Positions 25,753-38,967 are shown, counted from the first letter of the stretch. The stretch: 64,000 nucleotides of DNA from Neorhodopirellula pilleata (GCF_007859915.1 NZ_SJPM01000003.1:186001-250000), one strand, 5' to 3'. Numbers and translations: made by a program. Notes: generated from the letters alone by a model not told the origin.

Positions 25753-27540
25753 ATGTCACTCATTGTTCAAAAATTCGGCGGTACCTCGGTCGCGGACACT
25801 GAAAAAATTCGTGCAGCGGCCCGGCGAGCCATCCGCGCCCAACAACAAGGCCACCGCGTCGTGATGGTCGTCAGCGCGATGGGCAAGCAAACCGATGTCT
25901 TATTGGAATTGGCAGCCGGGGTGTGCGAGCGACCGCCCGCCCGGGAGATGGACATGCTGCTCAGCACGGGCGAACAAACCAGCGTCGCGTTGGTCGCCAT
26001 GGCCATTCATGACCTCGGTGCCAAAGCGATCAGCTTGACCGGCGGCCAGATCGGCATGAAAACCGACAACAGTTTTTCCAAAGCACGCATTCGTTCGATC
26101 GACACGGTCCGGATCGAACGACTGCTCGACGAAGGCAACATCGTCGTCGCCGCAGGATTCCAAGGCATCGACGACGACCTGAACATCACGACGCTCGGAC
26201 GCGGCGGCAGTGACACGACGGCCGTGGCGCTCGCGGCGGTGTTGGGCGCGGACGCGTGTGAGATCAACACCGACGTCGACGGCGTCTACACGACCGATCC
26301 TCGGATTTTACCCGAGGCCCGACGCGTGGACGTGATCAGCTACGACGAAATGCTGGAACTCGCGTCACTCGGAGCCGGTGTGATGCACTCGCGATCGATC
26401 GAGTTTGCCAAAAAGTTTTCGGTGCCGATTCACGTTCGTAGCAGTTTCGGTGATCGCGACGGAACGATGATAGTCGCCCAAGCGGAATCCGAAAGCGCGG
26501 CGGTCAGTGGAGCGGCGCTAACCAAAGACGAAGCCCGCGTGACGGTTTTGGGTGTGCCGGATGTTCCGGGTATCAGCCGAACGATCTTTGCCGCCATTGC
26601 CGCTCAAAAAATAGCCGTCGACATGGTCGTCCAAAATGTCGGAGAAGAAGGCAAGGCGGACGTCTCATTCACCGTTGCCGGAAACGAATTAGCCTCAACC
26701 CTGGCCGCAGTCCAATCGATCGTGGACCAAGTCGGCGCATCAGGTGTGACGCACGATTCCAAAGTATCCAAAGTCAGCGTAGTGGGATTGGGCATGGCCA
26801 AACAAAAAGCCGTCGCCGCCAAAATGTTCCGGGCACTCGCCGACGCAGGGGTGAACATTCATATGATCACGACTAGCGAAATCAAAATATCGGCGCTCGT
26901 GCCTCGTGATCAGGCCACTCAAGCTCTCCGCGCCGTTCACGAAGGGTTTGCATTGCACGAACGTCCCGCCGATGCCAAAACGTGGAACGAAATCAAAGCC
27001 GAAACGAACGTCGAGGCGGACGTCAACGACGTCGTCTCCCGTTTGCAAAACGATGCACTGGAGGCGTTGACTCTGACAGATATCGCGGTCGTCGGCGGTC
27101 AAGCCCGCGTGACCCTCGACGGCGTTCCCGACCGCGTTGGAGTCGCCGCTGACATGTTCGATGAAATCGGGCGAGCGGGTATTTTTGTCGACATGATCGT
27201 GCAAGGTTACGACGGTGAACATGGTAGCACGAGCGTCAGCTTCACGATCGATGAAGCGGAACTGGAGGACGCCCTGAAAGTGGCTAAAGAGATCTGCGAT
27301 AAGCACGCGATGCGAAACGTACGCAGTGCCAAGGGAATCACCAAACTCAGTGTCAGCGGTATCGGACTACGCAGCCACACCCAAGTCGGCACGGTATTGT
27401 TCGACCAACTCGCCACCGCCGACATCAACGTCGAAATGATCGCAACGAGTGAATTGCAAGTCAACGTCGTGATCGATTCGACCAAAGCAAACCAAGCCAC
27501 CGAGCGGCTCAAAACAGCCTTCGCCGACGCGCTATCGTGA
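25753..27540 (+). CDS. lysC: Aspartate kinase with four ACT domains
   Basis: A 595-residue aspartokinase, first enzyme of the Lys/Thr/Met pathway. The kinase domain begins with VQKFGGTSVAD and includes SGGG-type and TTLGRGGSDTTA segments. The C-terminal 330 residues show four ACT repeats, beginning at about VTVLGVPDVPG, VSVVGLGMAKQ, VTLDGVPDRVG and LSVSGIGLRSH. They are arranged as two pairs, so a duplication of the normal two-ACT regulatory module is likely. The start is at 25753, just after the heptamer tract; the longer upstream frame is repeat sequence. Feedback control by Lys or Thr is expected from the domain set. Confidence 0.95.
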   Translation: MSLIVQKFGGTSVADTEKIRAAARRAIRAQQQGHRVVMVVSAMGKQTDVLLELAAGVCERPPAREMDMLLSTGEQTSVALVAMAIHDLGAKAISLTGGQIGMKTDNSFSKARIRSIDTVRIERLLDEGNIVVAAGFQGIDDDLNITTLGRGGSDTTAVALAAVLGADACEINTDVDGVYTTDPRILPEARRVDVISYDEMLELASLGAGVMHSRSIEFAKKFSVPIHVRSSFGDRDGTMIVAQAESESAAVSGAALTKDEARVTVLGVPDVPGISRTIFAAIAAQKIAVDMVVQNVGEEGKADVSFTVAGNELASTLAAVQSIVDQVGASGVTHDSKVSKVSVVGLGMAKQKAVAAKMFRALADAGVNIHMITTSEIKISALVPRDQATQALRAVHEGFALHERPADAKTWNEIKAETNVEADVNDVVSRLQNDALEALTLTDIAVVGGQARVTLDGVPDRVGVAADMFDEIGRAGIFVDMIVQGYDGEHGSTSVSFTIDEAELEDALKVAKEICDKHAMRNVRSAKGITKLSVSGIGLRSHTQVGTVLFDQLATADINVEMIATSELQVNVVIDSTKANQATERLKTAFADALS

Positions 27541-27578
27541 ATGAACGTGTCCGGTATCGTTTAGCCGTTCGGATTCCT

Positions 27579-29177
<1,599 letters not shown>

Positions 29178-29245
29178 AAGGTCGTGGGGAAAGAAGGAAT
29201 GAAAGTCGTCGTTGTTGCCAGGTCATGCGGCTATACCGCAAACGT

Positions 29246-29429
29246 ACAAGCCCGACGCGCAACGGCGTGTTGATTTAGTGAGCCGACGGCGATAGCGGGC
29301 TGTTGATTTAGTGCACGATTGGGCGTTTTCGTTTAACGGCAAGCCGCAGGCGTCTGCGTTCTCAAGCTCTGTCGCCTGCGGCTTGCCGTTAAACGATTAA
29401 ATCAACAGCCCGTTGCGCGTCGGGTTTGT
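29246..29429. repeat. Palindromic hairpin element, copy 2
   Basis: The central 23-bp inverted repeat has arms 29330-29352 and 29373-29395 with a 20-base loop, identical to the one at 1603-1668. The flanks form a second imperfect inverted repeat (ACAAGCCCGACGCGCAACGG versus its complement ending at 29429). It fills the gap between the sulfatase and DUF1501 genes. Confidence 0.85.
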
Positions 29430-29481
29430 ATGGTAAAATCACTCGCTCGCGCTTCCGGCTTGCATGCGGAATGAGATACGC

Positions 29482-30978
<1,497 letters not shown>

Positions 30979-31089
30979 GAGATTCCCATCGTCAGTGATT
31001 GTCGTGTTTCATTGTGTATTGACGTATCTGATCTAGAAGCCCGATGCGCAAGCGGCTGTTGATTGAGTGGATTAGGCAATTCTTGTGAG

Positions 31090-31225
31090 CCGATGGCGCT
31101 AGCGGGCTGTTGATTTAGTGCACGATTGGGCGTTTTCGTTTAACGGCAAGCCGCAGGCGTCTGCGTTCTCAAGCTCTGTCGCCTGCGGCTTGCCGTTAAA
31201 CGATTAAATCAACAGCTCCGCAAGC
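31090..31225. repeat. Palindromic hairpin element, copy 3
   Basis: Arms 31137-31159 and 31180-31202 with the same 20-base loop as copies 1 and 2. It lies between the DUF1501 and DUF1549/DUF1553 genes. Outer limits are approximate; a matching outer inverted repeat is less complete here than in copy 2. Confidence 0.8.
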
Positions 31226-31262
31226 GAGGGGACCTGTTCTGTATTGTTGGGGCATCGCTTTC

Positions 31263-34007
31263 TTAAGGCAAATACGCCATCTCATTGGTGTTGATCAGGG
31301 TCCGGCAGAGCAGTTCGAGTCCTTGTTCTTGGGCAAACTCGGTGGCGATCTTACGCTCCGCCCTGGTCGGAACGCGGCAGAGCAACAGCTCAAAACAACG
31401 AACGACCTGATCGGCCAATTGCTCGCCCGCTTCGGCGGTGGCCCGTTGTGCCAAGAGTTCCGATTGTGTGACAACGAAGTCACTGTTCATCAAATTCAAG
31501 GCCTGCAGCGGTGTGGTCGACACGGGACGCTTGGCCTTGATTTGCCCGCAATCGGGAAAGTCAAAGGCCGTAAAGATTTGGTCGTCGACGCGGCGCATGC
31601 GTTCTTGATACAGCATCCGACGCCAAGTTTCGCGACCGTGATTGTCGATGACTTCCCATTGGGCATAACGTTTCTTGACGTTGTGAATTCGATAACTCGG
31701 ACCACCGATCGAAACGTCAAGCGAGCCGGACGCTTGCAGGATCGAATCGCGGATGACCTCGGCTTCGACCCGTCGAGGCGGAAAACGCCACAGCAACTGA
31801 GCCGAACCATCCCTGGCAAGTCCAGTTTCGTGGGGCAGGCTTGATTGCCGGAACGACTTCGACAGGACGAGTCGTCGGATGAGCTGTTTGGTCGACCAAC
31901 CCGAATCGATCATTCCCTTGGCCAACCAATCAAGTAATTCCGGATGCGTCGGCTCGGCACCGGCTTCGCCGAAATCACTCGGTGTCGCCACAATACCACT
32001 ACCAAAGACGTGATGCCAAACCCGATTGGCAATGACCCGAGCGGTCAACGGATTTCGCGGGTGAACCAACCAATCGGCGAACGCCCTGCGGCGCGCCGGC
32101 CCAGGTGCATCGGGTGGAACCGCCAACTCGCCATCGAAGCGAGACGGCGCTGCGGCAAAAACTTGATCCCGTGGACTCTCCGGACTGCCACGCGACAGAA
32201 CAAACGTATTAACGGGATCGATGAACCGAGCCACAAAAGCGGGTTGCGGCCCTTCGGTCTGCATCGCCGAGATGATGGTATCGATCGTCTCCATCGCGGC
32301 TTGAAGCTCTTGATCCTCTTGGACGCGTTTCTTGATCGCTGACGTGCTCGCGAACGGCTTCCATTGGCCTGATTCGTCTCGTGTTTCGAGACGAAACTCT
32401 CCGTATTGGATTCGGTGGAGCCCCTCGACGAAATCGGTCTCCAGGTAGTCTTCACGATTGGAACTGATACGAATCCGATCGATCGAGACGGATTTTGGAA
32501 AATGGAATTCCACCCAAGGTCGTTCAAGAGAATCCGGGGGCGCGGTCGCTTTGAATTCTTTGGCACCGAAAGCGTTGTTGACCAAGTTCATTGCTGACAT
32601 GCCTTGGTTTATCGTCGCGGGATTCTCAACGATCGTGGTTCCCAATGACGCGAGTGCGACGTTTCGCGAGGAGGCGTTGTCGTTACCAGCGGTTTCGATG
32701 ATTTCAAGCTCATCGGCAAAGACGTTTCGACTCGCAAACGCAATTCGCAATCGTTCCACGCGGCGAGTCGGAAAATGAACTTCCTGGTAGCCTGTCCAAT
32801 CTTCGAGCCATGCCCCGCCGGCATTTCGCAAGGATTGACGTTGGTGATCCAATTGCGATTTGAGTTCGCGTTGACGAATCACTCGAGGATCGCTCGGTGG
32901 AAGCTCCGGGAAACGGCTTCCAAACTCGACGTCCTGGAAAACGGCTGACATCGCGTAGTAGTCTTGGATCGAGATCGGATCAAACTTGTGGTTATGGCAG
33001 CGGGCGCACCCCACGGTCATTCCCATCACCGACGCACCAACGGTTTGTAAAATTTCGTCCATTCGGTCGGCCCGCGCTTGGCGACGTGCCGAGGGTTCGG
33101 CACCCACGGTTGCCGATGGAACGTGTGGTCCGGCTACCAGGAATCCGGTCGCCTCACCGCTTGCCGACAAGTCACCGGCGAGTTGTTCGCGTACGAACTG
33201 GTCGTAAGGCTTGTCTTCGTTGAAAGATTGAACCACGTAATCGCGGTACATCCACGCGTTCTTGCGATACAGATTGCTTTCGCTGCCGTTGGTTTCGGCC
33301 CACCGGATCACGTCGAGCCAATGCTGCGCCCAACGTTCCCCGAAATGAGGCGAGCCGAGCAGTTCTTCGACCAACTCTGTGTAGGCACGTCCGGGCTCGC
33401 GGTCGTATTCATCAATGAATGCGGCGGTTCGTTGGGGCGTGGGAGCCAAACCGGTCAAGACGATCGAGACTCGCCGGATCAACGCACGGGGATCAGCCGG
33501 TTCGCTCAAGGACAAGTCCGCGGCGGTCAAACGTTCTCGCAGAAAACCATCCACGCTATCTTGGGCGAAATGCTCCCGCAGCGGTTGAAAGGACCAATGA
33601 TTCAGTTCCTCTTCAACGACCTGATCCATTTGCCCGGGCCACTGGGCACCCTGCTCGATCCATCGTTTCAAGAGTGAGATTTTTTCATCCGGCAATCTCT
33701 CTTCATCCGGCGGCATTTCCATGCCGGGATCCGAATGAGTGACGACGTCGATGAGATAGCTTTTATCGACTTTCCCTGGAACGACCGCCGGTTGCCCGTA
33801 GTCGCCGCCGCGCAGGAGGCTGACTCGTCGGTCGAGCCGCAAGCCGGACTCCTGTTCGTCTTTGCCGTGGCAATACGAACAATGTTCCTCGAAAATCGGC
33901 GCAATGTCACGTTGGAAATCAATCGCATCGGATGACCGACCGACCGTTGCAAACGAGAAGATTGCGAACAAGAAGATCGAGAACGAAATAATTAGTCTAA
34001 TAGCCAT
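31263..34007 (-). CDS. Exported cytochrome-DUF1549/DUF1553 protein (PSCyt1-PSD1)
   Basis: A 914-residue protein with a signal peptide (MAIRLIISFSIFLFAIFSF). The first domain is a planctomycete cytochrome-type unit with CSYCH (about residues 43-47), a haem attachment motif, in the usual IAPIFEEHCSYCHGKDE context. DUF1549 follows and contains CARCHNHKFDP. DUF1553 occupies the C-terminal half (VWHHVFGSGIV, PTHPELLDWLA, SKSFRQSS). The start at 34007 overlaps the end of the FecR/LamG gene by 11 bases, supporting one operon. The total length of about 900-1000 is normal for the family. A role in redox or in export of polymers is often proposed but unproven. Confidence 0.92.
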   Translation of the reverse strand: MAIRLIISFSIFLFAIFSFATVGRSSDAIDFQRDIAPIFEEHCSYCHGKDEQESGLRLDRRVSLLRGGDYGQPAVVPGKVDKSYLIDVVTHSDPGMEMPPDEERLPDEKISLLKRWIEQGAQWPGQMDQVVEEELNHWSFQPLREHFAQDSVDGFLRERLTAADLSLSEPADPRALIRRVSIVLTGLAPTPQRTAAFIDEYDREPGRAYTELVEELLGSPHFGERWAQHWLDVIRWAETNGSESNLYRKNAWMYRDYVVQSFNEDKPYDQFVREQLAGDLSASGEATGFLVAGPHVPSATVGAEPSARRQARADRMDEILQTVGASVMGMTVGCARCHNHKFDPISIQDYYAMSAVFQDVEFGSRFPELPPSDPRVIRQRELKSQLDHQRQSLRNAGGAWLEDWTGYQEVHFPTRRVERLRIAFASRNVFADELEIIETAGNDNASSRNVALASLGTTIVENPATINQGMSAMNLVNNAFGAKEFKATAPPDSLERPWVEFHFPKSVSIDRIRISSNREDYLETDFVEGLHRIQYGEFRLETRDESGQWKPFASTSAIKKRVQEDQELQAAMETIDTIISAMQTEGPQPAFVARFIDPVNTFVLSRGSPESPRDQVFAAAPSRFDGELAVPPDAPGPARRRAFADWLVHPRNPLTARVIANRVWHHVFGSGIVATPSDFGEAGAEPTHPELLDWLAKGMIDSGWSTKQLIRRLVLSKSFRQSSLPHETGLARDGSAQLLWRFPPRRVEAEVIRDSILQASGSLDVSIGGPSYRIHNVKKRYAQWEVIDNHGRETWRRMLYQERMRRVDDQIFTAFDFPDCGQIKAKRPVSTTPLQALNLMNSDFVVTQSELLAQRATAEAGEQLADQVVRCFELLLCRVPTRAERKIATEFAQEQGLELLCRTLINTNEMAYLP

Positions 34008-35667
34008 CCGGCTTTCCCGCTGTGTAGATGGTTTGAATTTCGTCGGGTTCAAACGCCGCGTTATAAATCGCGAGTTCATCGATCACGCCGTTCAAGTTGC
34101 GAACCGCGAACCAGGGTGTGGGCCGAAAGGGTTGACCCCAATTACCGATTTCGGAACGTCCGATTCGAAGGCGATCGATTGCGAACTCATCGGTGATGGC
34201 TTCGGAAGCGACTTCCTCGGCATTGACGTATTGTCGTACAACCCGCTTTACCGGATCGTAGACGGCGACCAAGAAAAACCATTGGCCCGATTGGGATGGT
34301 TCCCAAATCGGTGGAGTGAAATAAACCCGGTGTTTGCCGGCGTCTCGAACGATTTGATTGTCGTATCGATTACGAACACGCACGTCTTGCGTGTCATCGA
34401 CCATCACCGAAAACATCATTTTGCCGTCGTTACGAATCTGCCAGTGGGGTTCACCGTTCTCATATCCGTCACCCATGAATAAAGCGTTAAAACGGTGTTC
34501 CAAATCATCGATCCGCACCCAACACATCATCGTGAAGGCCTCGAACTCGCCGTCGATTCGAACGCGGACTCGTGATCCCGGCTGATCGAACTTGAAACCC
34601 GTCGACCGTCGACCGAAGCGCCCTTCGGTTCGCTCGACACCACCGACCAGGACGCCGTCTTGATCGCGGCGAGAACCGGTGAGGTTAGGCACTTGTCGAC
34701 CGGGCGGCATTTCAATGATCGGATAATAGGCGATCAATCGCGGATCGTTTCGATACTGTTGGGACGCCTCGGTCCAGACTGCGAGGCGTTCTTGTTGCTC
34801 GGCCTCGTTTCGACGATGCACGTCCGCGATCGTGCTGACTTCCGAAAGGGAACTGTCGCTAGAAAACTCACCCGCGAGCGATTGGCGATCACCGGTCAAA
34901 AGATGTTTTCCGTCGTGCCGGCCACCACTCAGTTCGACTTCCCCGTCGATGACTTCGACACGCGCCGCGTCGGCACCGACTTCGACCGCGAACTCGGTTC
35001 CCAAGTCAATGATCTCCGAATCGGCCGCTTTGACCACAAATCCCCTCGCCGCCGGGGGAACGGTCGCTCGCAGGCGGCCTGAATGCAAACGCATGGACCA
35101 ATCCGATTCCAATTCCAGCGTGGCGGGCCCCTCCACGACGACCGAGGCCCCACAAAAGAAATCGACTTCCATCACACCGGCGAGAAACTCCACCGGGCCC
35201 ACCGACAACAAGTCCCCTTCGAGCAGTCGCATTGCCGGTTCGGGCCAGCGAACTCCCGCAACACGGCGAAGCGTCGCACAGCCGGCCAATTCGGTCTCTT
35301 CGATTAAGTGGCTGGCGACGGCAAGCTCCTCAACGGCCGGTGGGTTCTGTCGTCGTCCGACCTGATAGGCACCCCATGCACAGGCAAGCGCCAACGATGC
35401 GGCAATGGCGTATCGAAGCCAACGCTTTGTCTCCGGTAAGGTTGTCTTCGAATCGGACACAAGACTTCCACGCGAGTTTGACTCCGCCTCCGCGATATCT
35501 CGCAAGGCGGCATCCAGCCGCACCAATTCTTGATAACGCTGACGTGCCTCCGGTGATTCGATTAATTTCGCCTGCAAGGCATCCGAATCCGCGCGGCTGA
35601 TTCGGTTCTCCAACCACATACCGATCCATTGATCGAGCAAGGGATCATTTGATTTCGAACGCGACAT
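33997..35667 (-). CDS. FecR-like transmembrane protein with LamG domain
   Basis: A 556-residue protein. The N-terminal 85 residues are cytoplasmic and helical (WLENRISRADSDALQ), resembling the sigma-binding part of FecR. A transmembrane helix is at about 87-105. The FecR-type beta region is at about 180-255 (phrases like GVMEVDFFCGASVVVEGPA, SEIIDLGTEFAVEV), and a LamG/concanavalin-type sandwich lies at about 355-550 (FEAFTMMCWVRI, IGRSEIGNWG, LNGVIDELAIYN). LamG domains often bind carbohydrates, so the outer domain may sense a polysaccharide and release the sigma factor encoded directly upstream (no gap between the two genes). Confidence 0.9.
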   Translation of the reverse strand: MSRSKSNDPLLDQWIGMWLENRISRADSDALQAKLIESPEARQRYQELVRLDAALRDIAEAESNSRGSLVSDSKTTLPETKRWLRYAIAASLALACAWGAYQVGRRQNPPAVEELAVASHLIEETELAGCATLRRVAGVRWPEPAMRLLEGDLLSVGPVEFLAGVMEVDFFCGASVVVEGPATLELESDWSMRLHSGRLRATVPPAARGFVVKAADSEIIDLGTEFAVEVGADAARVEVIDGEVELSGGRHDGKHLLTGDRQSLAGEFSSDSSLSEVSTIADVHRRNEAEQQERLAVWTEASQQYRNDPRLIAYYPIIEMPPGRQVPNLTGSRRDQDGVLVGGVERTEGRFGRRSTGFKFDQPGSRVRVRIDGEFEAFTMMCWVRIDDLEHRFNALFMGDGYENGEPHWQIRNDGKMMFSVMVDDTQDVRVRNRYDNQIVRDAGKHRVYFTPPIWEPSQSGQWFFLVAVYDPVKRVVRQYVNAEEVASEAITDEFAIDRLRIGRSEIGNWGQPFRPTPWFAVRNLNGVIDELAIYNAAFEPDEIQTIYTAGKPDGY

Positions 35668-36264
35668 TCAAACACCCTCCGCTGCGATGGCTTTGGCGAC
35701 ACATTCCGCGATGGCGGCCCGAAGCCTTTGAACCAGTTTATAAAACGCCGACTCCGTCTTACCCGAGTGCGCTGCGATCTCTCGCATCACGGCCCCCGGC
35801 GAATGAACTCGCAACAGAATGTCCTGCCGTTGCGGAGACAGCTTTCGGATGCAACGATCGACGGCTTGGCGATAATCGATCGCGTTCGAACGTGACTGAT
35901 GTTCGTAGCTTTCCGACGCGATCAACTCCCACAATTCATCATTGAAGACTTGTGGCGACTTCTGAATCCGTCGTCGATGGTTGAGCGCTTGATACCGAGC
36001 AATCGTCAGGAACCATCCGCCGAAAGCGGTACCTTGTTCAAACTCATCAAACTTTCGCCAGGCTACCAAACTGGCTTCCTGAATCACATCATCGACGTCA
36101 TTCCAACTAGGTAGCAAGCTGCGCAGGAACGCACGAACTTGAGGCTCGTGCTGGATCAACAAACGCACGAAATCCTCACCATTTTCACGCGGGTGAACGC
36201 CCTGATCAATCGGAGGCGTCTCACCAGTGTCGGGGGGCGGGCGGTCGTGGATTGTTTCGTCCAT
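35668..36264 (-). CDS. ECF-type sigma factor (planctomycete, RpoE-like)
   Basis: A 198-residue sigma factor with region 2 near residues 30-95 (VDDVIQEASLVAWRKFDEF, then FGGWFLTIARYQALN) and region 4 near 130-190 (LSPQRQDILLRVHSPGAVMREIAAH). Its stop codon abuts the start codon of the FecR-like gene. This is the usual pairing of sigma factor with membrane anti-sigma/sensor and leads the operon down to the sulfatase, so the expected targets are this polysaccharide-related operon. Confidence 0.92.
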   Translation of the reverse strand: MDETIHDRPPPDTGETPPIDQGVHPRENGEDFVRLLIQHEPQVRAFLRSLLPSWNDVDDVIQEASLVAWRKFDEFEQGTAFGGWFLTIARYQALNHRRRIQKSPQVFNDELWELIASESYEHQSRSNAIDYRQAVDRCIRKLSPQRQDILLRVHSPGAVMREIAAHSGKTESAFYKLVQRLRAAIAECVAKAIAAEGV

Positions 36265-36396
36265 ATTAGTTCATGTCTGGGATTGCCCGAGTTGGACAGC
36301 TAAACTGGAAGAAAAATAGTCCTCGCATCTGGCCGTGGCTGATCGCTGCATTGACTCAGGTTCCATTGCTTCGCTTCTTCAACTTGATTGATTCTG

Positions 36397-37929
36397 ATGA
36401 TTCATCGTTTTCTAACGCTCATCGTGCTCGTTGCCCTGGGCATGCCCCTGAACGTTTGTGTTCGTGCCTACGCTGACGGTGCCCCCCATCGCGATGATCG
36501 CCCCAACGTTGTTTGGATCATTCCCGATGACATGTCCGCCAACTTCGGATGTTATGGCGAGAATGCGGTGGAAACTCCTAACGTCGATCGTTTGGCGGCG
36601 CGAGGGGTGAAGTTTACCGACGCACACGTGACCGCACCGGTTTGCTCGACGTGCCGCAGTGCGTTCATCACCGGAATGTACCAGACCACGATCGGGGCTC
36701 ACCATCATCGCAGCGGTCGAGGCGAGCTCAAGATTCAATTGCCCGAACCGGTTCGAATGGTCCCCGAGCTATTCCAAGACGCCGGGTATTACACCTCCAT
36801 TTCCGGTTGGCCCGCCGGCAAGCCGAAGAAAGGAAAACGAGGACTCGGTAAAACGGATTACAACTTCGAGTGGGACGAATCGGTTTACGATTCGAATGAT
36901 TGGTCCGGTCGAGCACCCGGGCAGCCGTTCTTTGCCCAAATTCAAACCCCCGGAGGCAAACTGCGTGGGAAAGATTCCAATGGATGGGCCAAGGTTCGAC
37001 AGTCGGCACGAGAACAATTTGGTGATGTCACACCCCTCGATGCCGTGAAGCTGCCCCCGTATTATCCCAATCATCCTGATGTGATCGAGGATTGGGCCGC
37101 ATACTTGGATTCCGTTCGGCTGACCGACGCGATGGTCGGTGAGGTGATCGCGCGTCTTGAATCGGAAGGCGTTTCGGACAATACGATCGTCCTGTTCATG
37201 ACCGACCACGGGATCAGTCATGCACGCGGCAAACAGTTCCTTTACGACGAAGGGACGCATGTGCCATTGGTCATCGCCGGGCCGGGCATCACCTCAGGCA
37301 CGGTCCGAGACGATGTCGTCGAACATATTGACATCGCGGCGTTGTCACTCGCGGCTGCAGGAATCGATGTTCCCGGATGGATGCAAGCTCGGGACATCTT
37401 GGCGGACGACTACAAACCACGCCAAGCGGTATTCTCCGCCCGGGACCGATGCGACGAAACCGTCGACCATATTCGCAGCGTTCGGACGAAGGATTACCGA
37501 TACATTCGCAACTTCCTTCCGCAGCGACCGTATTTGCAACCGTGTGCCTATAAAGATGCCAAAGCGATTCTGATCGCGATGCGGCAGTGGCATGACGCGG
37601 GCAAATTGAATCCCGTGCAAGAGGCGTGGTTCGCCGACCATCGTCCCGAGGAAGAACTTTACGACGTTCAAGCCGATCCACATCAGATTCACAACTTGGC
37701 CGACGATCCGGCGCATGCTCAAACGCTTAACGAAATGCGAGAACGATTGAATCAATGGATGGTCCAAACGAATGATCAAGGTCGTACACCGGAGTCATCG
37801 GAAATGTACGACAGCGACATGAAGGTCTACGTCGACGGATTGCGTGGCAAACAGGGCCAGTCCGAGCATCTTGAAACGATTGAAGAGAATATCGCGTTGA
37901 TGAAACGTTGGGCGGCAGAAGGAAAGTGA
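36397..37929 (+). CDS. Exported sulfatase with variant CSTCR motif
   Basis: A 510-residue sulfatase with a signal peptide (about residues 1-26, VRAYA). The formylglycine site at Cys83 reads CSTCR followed by SAFITG, where the usual Pro and Ser at positions 3 and 4 are Thr and Cys. The Arg and the Thr-Gly that follow are kept. The metal-site Asp pair appears in [15 protein letters not shown] and in [17 protein letters not shown] use the ATG at 36397; an in-frame TTG lies three codons upstream. It is divergent from the sigma factor across 132 bases and could share its regulation. Confidence 0.9.
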   Translation: MIHRFLTLIVLVALGMPLNVCVRAYADGAPHRDDRPNVVWIIPDDMSANFGCYGENAVETPNVDRLAARGVKFTDAHVTAPVCSTCRSAFITGMYQTTIGAHHHRSGRGELKIQLPEPVRMVPELFQDAGYYTSISGWPAGKPKKGKRGLGKTDYNFEWDESVYDSNDWSGRAPGQPFFAQIQTPGGKLRGKDSNGWAKVRQSAREQFGDVTPLDAVKLPPYYPNHPDVIEDWAAYLDSVRLTDAMVGEVIARLESEGVSDNTIVLFMTDHGISHARGKQFLYDEGTHVPLVIAGPGITSGTVRDDVVEHIDIAALSLAAAGIDVPGWMQARDILADDYKPRQAVFSARDRCDETVDHIRSVRTKDYRYIRNFLPQRPYLQPCAYKDAKAILIAMRQWHDAGKLNPVQEAWFADHRPEEELYDVQADPHQIHNLADDPAHAQTLNEMRERLNQWMVQTNDQGRTPESSEMYDSDMKVYVDGLRGKQGQSEHLETIEENIALMKRWAAEGK

Positions 37930-38020
37930 GCCGTCGTTGAAATCGAGCGGGCCGACACGTGTGGGCTGGGCCCGCTGAAGTTTCGAGAAGTCGCAGTCGG
38001 AAGATTTGGTGTTCGTGGGG

Positions 38021-38090
38021 AAACGGCTGAACTCTTGCGAGTCCAGCTACCGGAATGAAACGGCTGAACTCTTGCGAGTCCAGCTACCGG
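38021..38090. repeat. Two identical 33-bp tandem units (37-bp period)
   Basis: The 33-base unit AAACGGCTGAACTCTTGCGA plus 13 more bases occurs at 38021-38053 and again at 38058-38090, with four bases between. A third degenerate piece (GCGAGTCCTGCTACC) follows at about 38093. It lies between the sulfatase stop and the end of the SDR gene. No gene is visible in this gap. Confidence 0.85.
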
Positions 38091-38115
38091 GGCGCGAGTC
38101 CTGCTACCACGAACG

Positions 38116-38967
38116 CTATGACTTCACCGATCGGCTTAAGATTTGATTGAGTAACGCCGGAACAATGCGGTCGGTATACACGAGAGACTTGCCACCCAGA
38201 CTCAAGATCGTTTCATTGTCACGACGCTTGATCGCCCGCAGGGTCGCTTGAGCGACCCGCTCCGGCGGCCAACTTCCGATGCTCCGGGAGACTTGGTTCG
38301 CATCCGTTCCGACTAACGAGTCAAAGAACTCGCTTCGCGTCGTGCTGGGGCTGACCAGCGTGACGGCGATGCCATCGCCGGCCAGTTCCGTCCGCAACGA
38401 ATCGCTCAGTCCGTGCAGGGCAAACTTGCTGGCGCAGTACTCGCTCTTGAGCGGCACGGCGCAGTGCCCGAGGACGCTGCCGATGTTGCAGATCACGGGA
38501 TGCCGGTCTCGGTTGGATCGCATCAAAGGGATCACTCGCCGACACCACATCGCGGGGGCGAAAAAGTTGACTTCCATGATCTGACGCAACCGAGATTCGT
38601 CGGCGGCGTCGAATCGTCCGATGCCGCCGATGCCCGCGTTGTTGACCAACAGATCCAATCGTCCTTCGCCGGACCGCTCGATGATGGCGATGGCTTCGTC
38701 GACGGAGCGAGGGTCGGTAACGTCGCCGACGAGCAAAACAACTCGATCGCCGAACTGATCGGTCAATGCGGCTAACCGCTCGGCACGTCGTGCCACGGCG
38801 ATCACGCGGCATCCATCGGCGATCAGTAACGCGACGAGTTCACGGCCGATCCCGCTGCTGGCACCGGTCACGATCGCGAGACTGCCGCTCGGGTTCCAAC
38901 GTTTTCGCCACGACAGACCGAACACGTCAAGCCACTTCGCTCGATGGCGTCGTTTTGTCGGACGCAA
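38116..38967 (-). CDS. SDR family oxidoreductase
   Basis: A 283-residue short-chain dehydrogenase/reductase. The nucleotide-binding glycine motif is TGASSGIG, followed by the NNAG strand and the catalytic tetrad segment YCASK (Tyr and Lys). The dinucleotide is likely NADP, because Arg residues follow the second strand (ARRAERL). The substrate is unknown. The ATG at 38967 overlaps the hflX end by 41 bases. A GTG at about 38925 would avoid the overlap, so the start is uncertain. It is the third gene of a uvrC-hflX-SDR row. Confidence 0.88.
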   Translation of the reverse strand: MRPTKRRHRAKWLDVFGLSWRKRWNPSGSLAIVTGASSGIGRELVALLIADGCRVIAVARRAERLAALTDQFGDRVVLLVGDVTDPRSVDEAIAIIERSGEGRLDLLVNNAGIGGIGRFDAADESRLRQIMEVNFFAPAMWCRRVIPLMRSNRDRHPVICNIGSVLGHCAVPLKSEYCASKFALHGLSDSLRTELAGDGIAVTLVSPSTTRSEFFDSLVGTDANQVSRSIGSWPPERVAQATLRAIKRRDNETILSLGGKSLVYTDRIVPALLNQILSRSVKS

